From: Winogradskyella haliclonae
GTDB lineage: Bacteria; Bacteroidota; Bacteroidia; Flavobacteriales; Flavobacteriaceae
Direction of reading: 5' to 3'
NCBI RefSeq assembly: GCF_014635865.1
Contig: NZ_BMDQ01000001.1
Coordinates: forward strand, 1,178,001 to 1,242,000
DNA: 64,000 bases
Shown here: piece after piece, positions 45,459 to 52,301 of the stretch
Layout: every line of letters begins with the position of its first letter
Position numbering within the stretch: the stretch's first letter is position 1
Notes under the pieces: generated by a model
The model's input: the letters and a program-made list of their open reading frames with translations, nothing else
What the model was told of the DNA's origin: nothing
Databases searched by the model: none
Translations under genes and position numbers: made by a program

Positions 45459-46214
45459 TTACCTGTAAGCCGTAAACATTACTATAAGGCTTTCATCTAA
45501 GACGTCATTTCTTACATCAAGATTTCCGCCATTTGTGCCTATTGTATAAGTAATGTTCAAATCAAATCCATCAGTTTCAAACGTATCCACAACTGCTGAG
45601 ATTACACCGAGGTTGTTTCCATTGTTATTAGTGTATCTAATACCAATGCATTGGGCATCGTTTGAATATCTGGAAATATTATTAATAGATGATCCACTTC
45701 CGCCACTAAATATTACAGCTTGATCAATATTGGCGCCATTAGCTCTTGCAAACCCGTGCATGTTTCCAAAAGTATTGTCCAATCTATTGGTATTGTTGCC
45801 AGTTCCGCTATTATTGTTTATATCAAAACCTCTTAGGTTAGGTTGTGCAGTAAAAGTAATTTGCGAAGGCTCAAAAGGGAGCGTTCGGATATCTTGAGAA
45901 TAAGTACCAGTTGTCGTTAAAGTTGTATTGTCTATAATAAAAAAACCAACATATACATTAGAAAAATTTGCTATCCAATCTGTACCGTCATAAGTTTTAG
46001 TAACAGTTGTAGTCCCACTAGTATCATACCATATATCACCTTCAACGGGATTAGTTGGAGCTGTGTTTGATGTAGTAACACTATTGTTTCTAATAGTTTC
46101 AATAGTACCCTTGTTATCTATAACTCTAACCTCTTGAGCGTTGGTAGCAAAAGAGACTACCAACGTCAAGGTTAGAAATATATAAGTAAATTTTTTAAAC
46201 AAGGAGTTTTCCAC
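45459..46214 (-). CDS. Exported mosaic surface protein, unknown function
   Basis: A 251-residue exported protein starting at a GTG (46214); an alternative TTG at 46202 also precedes the signal peptide (KFTYIFLTLTLVVSFATNAQ). After cleavage comes EVRVIDNKGTIETIRNN, a motif shared with the next gene upstream (TIRVIDNKGTKKFL), then a module PVEGDIWYDTSGTTTVTKTY and YDGTDWIANFSNVY shared with 46967-47908. The second half (about 95-251) is beta- and Gly/Asn-rich (GFARANGANIDQAVIFSGGS, ISRYSNDAQCIGIRYTNNNG). No enzyme motif is seen. No T9SS sorting domain is visible, so secretion beyond the periplasm is uncertain. Confidence 0.65.
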   Translation of the reverse strand: MENSLFKKFTYIFLTLTLVVSFATNAQEVRVIDNKGTIETIRNNSVTTSNTAPTNPVEGDIWYDTSGTTTVTKTYDGTDWIANFSNVYVGFFIIDNTTLTTTGTYSQDIRTLPFEPSQITFTAQPNLRGFDINNNSGTGNNTNRLDNTFGNMHGFARANGANIDQAVIFSGGSGSSINNISRYSNDAQCIGIRYTNNNGNNLGVISAVVDTFETDGFDLNITYTIGTNGGNLDVRNDVLDESLIVMFTAYR

Positions 46215-46231
46215 TTTGTATATAGATTAAA

Positions 46232-46924
46232 TTATTTTACAAAGTGAACTTCTATTACATCACCTGCCAATACTGCCCAATCATTAGGAGCTGGAGCTGT
46301 AGGAGTTAATGTTACTGTAGATGCAGCAACTGTATAGTCTGTTCCTGCGACTAGTTTTGCTCCATTTCTATAAACATAAACTTGAGCAAAGGCTGGTAAA
46401 ACAGGAGCACCTGTTAATGGAAACGCAGTTTGTCCCGCAGTTGCTGTAAATGCTTCTTGACCGCTTTGTATGATGTCAGTTGCTAAAATTTTTCTAGTCT
46501 CTCCAGTAGCTTCATCACGCACAAGAATTGTCCATCCAGTACCAGTTGCTCCACCACCTTGAGCATTTTCTGCATCAACTGCATTTGTTGAAGCTGCTCC
46601 AGTTTCAAGAGATAGCCCATCAAGTGCAAAGGCATTGCCGTCTGCTGTAATGTAAGTGTCATTTGTTAATGTACCACCTAACTGCCATGTAGATACATAT
46701 CCTCCATCTGGTGTAGCGTCTGTTAGAATAGTTAAACCATTCTGAACTTGAAGAAACTTCTTTGTTCCTTTGTTGTCAATAACTCTAATAGTTCCGTTAA
46801 GTACACTAGCCTGGCTTACATCTTCACCTTTACCAACGTCACCAGTTGTTTGTTGGGCATTACCTAAACTAAAGGTTAATATAGCTACTAATGCTAATCC
46901 TAATTTTAAAAAATTTGTTTTCAT
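46232..46924 (-). CDS. Exported mosaic surface protein with tail-fibre-like C-terminal module
   Basis: A 230-residue exported protein (signal MKTNFLKLGLALVAILTFSL, then GNAQ). It has TIRVIDNKGTKKFLQVQNGL (about 45-64, shared with 45459-46214), STWQLGGTLTNDTYITADGN (about 79-98) and FALDGLSL, then TGWTILVRDEATGETRKILA (about 127-146), and a C-terminal module TATAGQTAFPLTGAP, VYVYRNGAKLVAGTDYTV, LAGDVIEVHFVK (about 160-230). The last three stretches have close counterparts in the 46967-47908 product, and such VxRNG...DYT...GDxIEV modules recur in phage tail-fibre proteins. Function unknown. Confidence 0.65.
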   Translation of the reverse strand: MKTNFLKLGLALVAILTFSLGNAQQTTGDVGKGEDVSQASVLNGTIRVIDNKGTKKFLQVQNGLTILTDATPDGGYVSTWQLGGTLTNDTYITADGNAFALDGLSLETGAASTNAVDAENAQGGGATGTGWTILVRDEATGETRKILATDIIQSGQEAFTATAGQTAFPLTGAPVLPAFAQVYVYRNGAKLVAGTDYTVAASTVTLTPTAPAPNDWAVLAGDVIEVHFVK

Positions 46925-46966
46925 GTTTTACTTGTTTTTAATTATTAATTTTTGATATGGTTATAT

Positions 46967-47908
46967 TTAGTTTAATTGTACTATTCTTATTTCATCACCA
47001 GCAAAGCAAATGGCTTCTGGTTCAACTTCAATAGTTGTTGCATTTATTATTGTAAAGGCTATTCTTGCACCATTTCTATAAACATCAATTTTATTAATAT
47101 CTATTGCATTTAGTGGCGTGGTAAATTGAGATTGCCCTTCTGTAGCAATAATTACGACTTGCTGTTGCTGTACTATGTTTGTAGCTGGAACTTGAGCTAA
47201 TTCACCTGTTGTATTATCTACAACAACTACACTATTTGTACCGTCTAGAGTTGTAGTTTGTAAACCTTGCAAAGCCAAAGTGTTAGTGCTATCTGTTGTA
47301 ATCACAGTTGGTGTAATTAGCGCACCTCCTAATTGAATAGTATTACTAGTTATAGTAACGCCATTGTCTGCATTTAAAACCTGGTTAACTGTAATCCAAT
47401 TAGTGCCGTCATATGTAAATAAATCACCATTGTCTTCATTGACATAAATATCTCCGGCTACAACATTATCTAGGAGTGTGTTATCAGGAGGCCCATTCCC
47501 ACTTCGAGGATTAATATTTATGGGAAGCCATTCTGTGCCATTCCAGATACTGGCAATATTATTTGTTGGATTAAACCAGTAATCCCCAATTTCATTGGTA
47601 ATAGGGGCAATATTAGAAACACTAATTGTTGGTTCGTTACATAAGTTTCTCCAATTAATACCATCAAAGGCAAAAATGCATTCTAAGTCAATATTGTAAA
47701 CTAAAGCTCCTGGAAGAGGTGTAAGTGCATTTATTTGAGAGTCAGAAAGTCGAGTAAGTACAAATACTTTGTTATTACTCTCTAATTCTAAGACTGAATT
47801 AGAGTCGATTAGTGCAGGGTTATCACCAATCTTGACTTGTGAAAAAGCCAATAAAGGCATAATAACCAACAAAATTAAAACGACCGATGTTTTAAAATTA
47901 TTTAGCAA
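46967..47908 (-). CDS. Exported mosaic surface protein, first of the cluster
   Basis: A 313-residue exported protein, opening at TTG (47908), with signal peptide (VVLILLVIMPLLAFSQ). The N-terminal part has VKIGDNPALIDSNSVLELES and PGALVYNIDLECIFAFDGIN, a pattern common in Bacteroidota surface proteins. Two repeats follow: NEIGDYWFNPTNNIASIWNG then TEW, and AGDIYVNEDNGDLFTYDGTN then W. The C-terminal half shares modules with the 46232-46924 product: QLGGALITPTVITTDSTNTL, VVVDNTTGELAQVPATNIVQ and IDVYRNGARIAFT ending AGDEIRIVQLN. No T9SS sorting domain, cysteine pair or catalytic motif stands out. It probably begins the transcription unit running to 44318. Confidence 0.65.
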   Translation of the reverse strand: MLNNFKTSVVLILLVIMPLLAFSQVKIGDNPALIDSNSVLELESNNKVFVLTRLSDSQINALTPLPGALVYNIDLECIFAFDGINWRNLCNEPTISVSNIAPITNEIGDYWFNPTNNIASIWNGTEWLPININPRSGNGPPDNTLLDNVVAGDIYVNEDNGDLFTYDGTNWITVNQVLNADNGVTITSNTIQLGGALITPTVITTDSTNTLALQGLQTTTLDGTNSVVVVDNTTGELAQVPATNIVQQQQVVIIATEGQSQFTTPLNAIDINKIDVYRNGARIAFTIINATTIEVEPEAICFAGDEIRIVQLN

Positions 47909-48053
47909 TTACTAAAGGGATATCTAAATTTTAGTAAAAATAAATAAAAAATAAGTAATAATGCGTAAGAAATTAATATTTATTTAACAGGAAAATACTT
48001 CATTAATTTGTGAATTAATGATTTATTCAGATATTAGAGTTAATATTTTTACA

Positions 48054-48479
48054 ATGGATTTTTCTTTTAAAATTTTAGATAAGCACCATATAAATGATGT
48101 CATACCTCTTGTTTATAAATTAAATGAAGGTCGTGTATCAGAAACTCTTTTGAAAGAAAGATTTCGCGAAATGGTTGAGCAAAACTATGAGTGTGCTGTA
48201 ATCTTAGATAAAGAAAAGCTTATAGGTGTGACAGGACTATGGTTTTGTACAAGACATTATGTAGGTAAATCTGTTGAGCTAGATCATGTATACATCTCAG
48301 AAGAATATAGAAGTATGGGACTGGGTAAAAAATTTATGCAATGGATTACTAAATATTGTCAATCAAAAGGGTGTAACTCAATGGAGCTTAATACCTATGT
48401 AAATAATTATCCTTCACATAAGTTTTACTGTAATGAAGGTATGGAAATTTGGGGATATCATTTTTTTAAACATTTGTAA
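48054..48479 (+). CDS. GNAT-family N-acetyltransferase
   Basis: Acetyl-CoA-dependent acetyltransferase of unknown substrate. From the ATG at 48054 the protein is 141 residues; an in-frame ATG at 48018 adds 12 residues not needed by the fold. Visible motifs are strands LIGVTGLWFCTRHYVGKSVE and LDHVYISEEYRSMGLGKKFM (acetyl-CoA-binding loop, R/Q-x-x-G-x-G variant) and the C-terminal CNSMELNTYVNNYPSHKFYC with a Tyr-containing YCNEGM. Convergent with pepE, one base apart. Confidence 0.88.
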   Translation: MDFSFKILDKHHINDVIPLVYKLNEGRVSETLLKERFREMVEQNYECAVILDKEKLIGVTGLWFCTRHYVGKSVELDHVYISEEYRSMGLGKKFMQWITKYCQSKGCNSMELNTYVNNYPSHKFYCNEGMEIWGYHFFKHL

Positions 48480-49187
48480 TTATTTCAAAAACGCTAAAGA
48501 GGTGTTAGTTTCAATTTCATAAGGTGGTTTATCATGAGTAAATATTCTTGCATCTAAAAGACCTCTCAAGGTTATTGATTTATTTTTTACTTCTATCCAA
48601 CTACCTTCTCGAATCCCTATTACAGGTTGTGTGTTAAATTTATGAAACTCTTTTATTCGGGTTTCACGAGTTTCTCCCATATGTGTGCTGCCTTTAATTG
48701 GGTCTAGGTAATGTGGGTTAATATTAAATGGCACTATTCCTAGGGTTTTAAAACTTGGTGGATATACAATAGGCATATCATTAGTTGTATTCATGGTGAG
48801 TCCACAAATATTACTGCCTGCACTTGTACCTAAATAAGGAGTGCCATTGTCTATAGCATCTTTTAATGGCTCCAGAATTTTGTTTTTATAGAGCTGGTTA
48901 ACAAGAACAAAGGTATTACCTCCACCAGTAAAAATTCCTTTAGCTTTTTTAATGGCTTCAATAGGGTTATTAAACTCATGTAATCCTACAACTTTGATAT
49001 CTATTTTAGCAAAAGCTTTTGCAGCAATGGCTGTATAATCATCATGAGATATTCCACTAGGTCTGGCGTATGGTACAAATATGATGTCCTCAATTCCGCT
49101 ATAGTGTTGCTTGAGAGTATCTAAAAGATAGTCAAGGTAACCACTACCATGTATTGTTGATGTGCTGGCAATAATTGCAGATTTCAA
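48480..49187 (-). CDS. pepE: Peptidase E (S51 family aspartyl dipeptidase)
   Basis: Serine peptidase that cuts dipeptides with N-terminal aspartate. The 235 residues match PepE: IIASTSTIHGSGYLDYLLDT (about 5-24), GIFTGGGNTFVLVNQLYKN (about 85-103), the nucleophile loop LGTSAGSNICGLTMNTT (about 118-134) with catalytic Ser, and PHYLDPIKGSTHMGETRETR (about 157-176). It opens with TTG (49187); no earlier or nearby ATG gives a proper start. Convergent with the GNAT gene. Confidence 0.93.
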   Translation of the reverse strand: MKSAIIASTSTIHGSGYLDYLLDTLKQHYSGIEDIIFVPYARPSGISHDDYTAIAAKAFAKIDIKVVGLHEFNNPIEAIKKAKGIFTGGGNTFVLVNQLYKNKILEPLKDAIDNGTPYLGTSAGSNICGLTMNTTNDMPIVYPPSFKTLGIVPFNINPHYLDPIKGSTHMGETRETRIKEFHKFNTQPVIGIREGSWIEVKNKSITLRGLLDARIFTHDKPPYEIETNTSLAFLK

Positions 49188-49341
49188 AGTATTAGATTTT
49201 TTTGAATTAATGTCTAGTTCTAATGTAAAAATAAGAGTTTGAATCTAAAGCTTACATTATCATTTAACAAAACTTTACCACGCACTTATTATCTTTTTAA
49301 GATTACAACCCCGACATTTATATAACTAAGATTAACCAACC

Positions 49342-50127
49342 ATGAGAAACGCCGTTTTTTCCTTTATTTTAATTTTTATAACAACCATTGGTTATGCTCA
49401 AGAAACTCAACGGGTAGAAATCAATGGCCGAATTAATGTTGAGACTGAAGATAAAGAAGGTATTACTGTTTATAACCAAAGTTCTAATAAAGGTGTTACT
49501 ACTGACGAGAATGGTGCATTTAAAATTGATGTGGCAGAAAATGATATCCTAGCTTTTGGAGCTTTGCAGTTCAAGGACTTTACAATAACCATAGATAAGC
49601 GTATTATTAAATCAAGGCAGGTATCTGTGCGTTTGGTAGAAGAAGTTAATAAACTCGATGAGGTTATTGTATTGCCATATGATTTATCAGGTAATATTAA
49701 TGTAGATGTTGAGGCTGTCAGAACTTATAATGTTGAAATGGCAGAAATCTATAAAGGTCAAGAAGATTTTGATGACTATAAGTTTTCAGCTGATAATAAA
49801 ACTAAAATAGACGATCCACTTTTAGACGAGAATAGATTTAGAAATGGCTTAAATATTGCCAATCTCTTCAAGCTTTTTTTAAAGAAAAAGGGAGCGCCTA
49901 AAACAGAAGTTGAGATTTTTGAGGAAAAGCAAAGTCTTATTGCAAAGCGTTACAGCGCAAATTTCTTAAAAGATAACTTTAAAATACCAACAGATTTAAC
50001 AGAAGCTTTTATTGAATACATAGAGAATAAGGGATATGAAAAGTCACTCTTATTGCGTAAAAACGAAATATTTCTTATTGAATTTCTCGAAAAAGAAAGC
50101 CAATTATTTTTATTGTCTAGAGAGTGA
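49342..50127 (+). CDS. Exported protein with carboxypeptidase-regulatory-like domain
   Basis: A 261-residue exported protein: signal peptide (MRNAVFSFILIFITTIGYAQ), a CarboxypepD_reg-like Ig domain (VEINGRINVETEDKEGITVY, GVTTDENGAFKIDVAENDIL, about 24-80), then a strand LVEEVNKLDEVIVLPYDLSG that resembles the end of a TonB-plug-type regulatory domain, and an alpha-helical C-terminal half. There is no barrel. It is first of three consecutive genes with this layout; its stop overlaps the GTG start of the next by four bases. Role unknown. Confidence 0.72.
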   Translation: MRNAVFSFILIFITTIGYAQETQRVEINGRINVETEDKEGITVYNQSSNKGVTTDENGAFKIDVAENDILAFGALQFKDFTITIDKRIIKSRQVSVRLVEEVNKLDEVIVLPYDLSGNINVDVEAVRTYNVEMAEIYKGQEDFDDYKFSADNKTKIDDPLLDENRFRNGLNIANLFKLFLKKKGAPKTEVEIFEEKQSLIAKRYSANFLKDNFKIPTDLTEAFIEYIENKGYEKSLLLRKNEIFLIEFLEKESQLFLLSRE

Positions 50128-50903
50128 GAATACGTTTTTATTTGATTTTAGTGTCCACGCTATGTCTTAGTGTTACCGCATCTGCTCAATTAATAGATTT
50201 AAAAGGTAAAGTTATTGGTAGTGGAGAGGTTGAAGGCATTCATATACTAAACAAAACGGCTTTAAAATACATAGTAACAGATACTGATGGCAGTTTTGTG
50301 ATTCCGGTTAAATTTAATGATACACTAACCATTTCTGGATTAAGATATAAAACCAAAGAGATCGTTATTGATAAATCTATACTAGCAAAAAAAGGCGTAG
50401 AAATTTTTCTTACTGAGAACGTCACTCAATTAGACCAAGTCATAGTTGGTAAAATACTTACGGGTAATTTAGGGTCAGACATTAAAAATCAAGAGGTAGA
50501 AACGCCAATAAATTTTTATGATTTGGGTATTCCAGGATATACAGGTAAGCCAAAAACACTAAATGAACGCAAACTCGCTGAAGCGACATCTGGAGGTGGT
50601 CTGGTTCCTCTTAACCCTATTATTAATGCAATTACAGGTCGAACAAAAATGCTTAAACAACGTATTAAATTAGATAGAAAAATAAAATGCGTAGAGCAAT
50701 TAAAAGCTGCTTATCAAAATATAATTTTTGAAGGAGAAGGTTTTTCAGAAGAGTTACAAAATAGATTTTTTAACTTTATCATGGATAGTGAGAAACTCCA
50801 AGATGCCTGCAATGCAGGTAATGTATTGACACCAATAACATTCCTAAAAGAAGAACTTAAGTTATTCAAAATTCAGTTGGCCTCAAATGACAAAAAAGAC
50901 TAA
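50124..50903 (+). CDS. Exported carboxypeptidase-regulatory-like protein, paralog 1
   Basis: A 259-residue exported protein beginning at GTG (50124), inside the preceding stop. Signal peptide LILVSTLCLSVTASAQ, regulatory domain (LIDLKGKVIGSGEVEGIHIL, YIVTDTDGSFVIPVKFNDTL) and strand TQLDQVIVGKILTGNLGSDI. A shared hallmark with the next gene is NFYDLGIPGYTGKPKTLNER followed by KLAEA. The helical C-terminus has two Cys (CVEQLKAA, LQDACNAG). It is clearly a paralog of 50887-51681 (roughly half the residues identical by eye). The start of the next gene overlaps its end by 17 bases. Confidence 0.75.
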   Translation: MRIRFYLILVSTLCLSVTASAQLIDLKGKVIGSGEVEGIHILNKTALKYIVTDTDGSFVIPVKFNDTLTISGLRYKTKEIVIDKSILAKKGVEIFLTENVTQLDQVIVGKILTGNLGSDIKNQEVETPINFYDLGIPGYTGKPKTLNERKLAEATSGGGLVPLNPIINAITGRTKMLKQRIKLDRKIKCVEQLKAAYQNIIFEGEGFSEELQNRFFNFIMDSEKLQDACNAGNVLTPITFLKEELKLFKIQLASNDKKD

Positions 50904-51681
50904 CATATTTATCATCTTGATTGTTCTAATTGCTGGTACAGTTAATGCTCAATTAAAGACTCTAAAAGGAGTTGTTTTAGCTAATGGAGATGTTGAAGGT
51001 GTACACATACTCAATAAATCTTCTGTAAAATATACAGTTACCAATACGGATGGAAGTTTTGAAATATTAGCAAAACCAAAAGATACACTAACAATATCTG
51101 CATTAAAATATCAAACAAAAGAAATTGTTTTAGGCCAAGAGTTTTTCGAATCTCGAGCTCTAAGAGTCTATCTGGAAGAAAAGGTTAATGAATTAGAAGA
51201 GGTTGTGGTTGGTGAAATTCTTACCGGAAATATTGGTTCAGATATTGGTAATGTTGAATTAAAAGATGAGCTTAATTTTTACGATTTAGGCATCCCAGGT
51301 TATACAGGAAAACCCAAAACCATACCAGAGCGGAAGCTTGCAGATGCAGATGCAGGAAGTTGGGGATATGTTGGGCTAGGGTTTGGTGTTAATTTTCATA
51401 AGCTGTTAAATAAAGTTAGTGGTCGCACAAAAAAGCTTAAGGCAATTGTTGAGTTAGACGAAAAAGATAAATGTATGAAGCGTATGCGAGATTTTTATTC
51501 TGAAAGTATATTTGATAAAGAAGAATTTACCGAACCTCAAAAAGCAGATTATTTCTACTTTTGTATGGATGACTTAAAATTTAAAGATATCTGCAATCGT
51601 AATGATCCATCAGAAGTGATTCCGTTTTTAAATGAAAAATTGAAAGCTTACAAACAAAATTTAAATTCAAAAGACGATTAA
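50887..51681 (+). CDS. Exported carboxypeptidase-regulatory-like protein, paralog 2
   Basis: A 264-residue exported protein: signal peptide (NIFIILIVLIAGTVNAQ), regulatory domain (LKTLKGVVLANGDVEGVHIL, YTVTNTDGSFEILAKPKDTL), strand NELEEVVVGEILTGNIGSDI, hallmark NFYDLGIPGYTGKPKTIPER, and a helical C-terminus with conserved Cys (DKCMKRMR, DICNRN). It differs from paralog 1 mainly by an insertion near GSWGYVGLGFGVNFHKLLNK. The overlap with the preceding gene implies coupled translation. No enzymatic motif. Confidence 0.75.
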   Translation: MTKKTNIFIILIVLIAGTVNAQLKTLKGVVLANGDVEGVHILNKSSVKYTVTNTDGSFEILAKPKDTLTISALKYQTKEIVLGQEFFESRALRVYLEEKVNELEEVVVGEILTGNIGSDIGNVELKDELNFYDLGIPGYTGKPKTIPERKLADADAGSWGYVGLGFGVNFHKLLNKVSGRTKKLKAIVELDEKDKCMKRMRDFYSESIFDKEEFTEPQKADYFYFCMDDLKFKDICNRNDPSEVIPFLNEKLKAYKQNLNSKDD

Positions 51682-51726
51682 ATTGGCATATGTTTTGTCA
51701 ATATGTAGATTTTAGAAAGTAAACTC

Positions 51727-52236
51727 ATGAAACAATTCAAATATATACTTGTATTAGTTGCCTCTTTTTTTCTATTAAGTTCTTACTCTAACAAGCATGA
51801 GTATTATGTTAGCGTTACAAAGTTAGAGTATGTAAAGGCGCAAAAATCACTGCAGATTATTAGTCAAATATTTATTGATGATTTTGAGAAACTCATTCGC
51901 GAACGTTACGACGAAAACATTACTTTGGCTATAGAAGAAGAATCCGAAATGGTTGATGTTTATATAGAAAAGTATTTAAAGTATAAACTAGACATTAAAG
52001 TCAATACAAAGGATAGGGACTTTAATTTTATAGGCAAAGAATACAAAGACGATATCGTTTATTGCTATTTAGAAATAGAGAATGTTGAAGACATAAAAAC
52101 CCTAGAAATTAAAAACGAAGTATTGTTTGATATTTACCCAAAACAGCAAAATATATTGCGTACTAAAGTAAAGGGTAAAGACAAAAGTTTTATTCTTATT
52201 CCTGAGAATAACAAAGCTGTGTTAAACTTTGACTAA
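51727..52236 (+). CDS. DUF6702-family exported protein
   Basis: A 169-residue protein of the DUF6702 type. Signal peptide YILVLVASFFLLSSYSN-like (about 5-21), then HEYYVSVTKLEYVKAQKSLQ (about 24-43) and IISQIFIDDFEKLIRERYDE (about 44-63), the pattern characteristic of the family, followed by beta strands (FIGKEYKDDIVYCYLEIENV). It sits between the carboxypeptidase-regulatory-like genes and an M1 peptidase, a pairing I believe recurs in flavobacteria. Function is not established. Confidence 0.8.
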   Translation: MKQFKYILVLVASFFLLSSYSNKHEYYVSVTKLEYVKAQKSLQIISQIFIDDFEKLIRERYDENITLAIEEESEMVDVYIEKYLKYKLDIKVNTKDRDFNFIGKEYKDDIVYCYLEIENVEDIKTLEIKNEVLFDIYPKQQNILRTKVKGKDKSFILIPENNKAVLNFD

Positions 52237-52301
52237 AAACTACTAAAACAGCAGCATTTTTTCTACTTTAGGCATCATTTTTTAAACACCAAAACTCAAT
52301 T

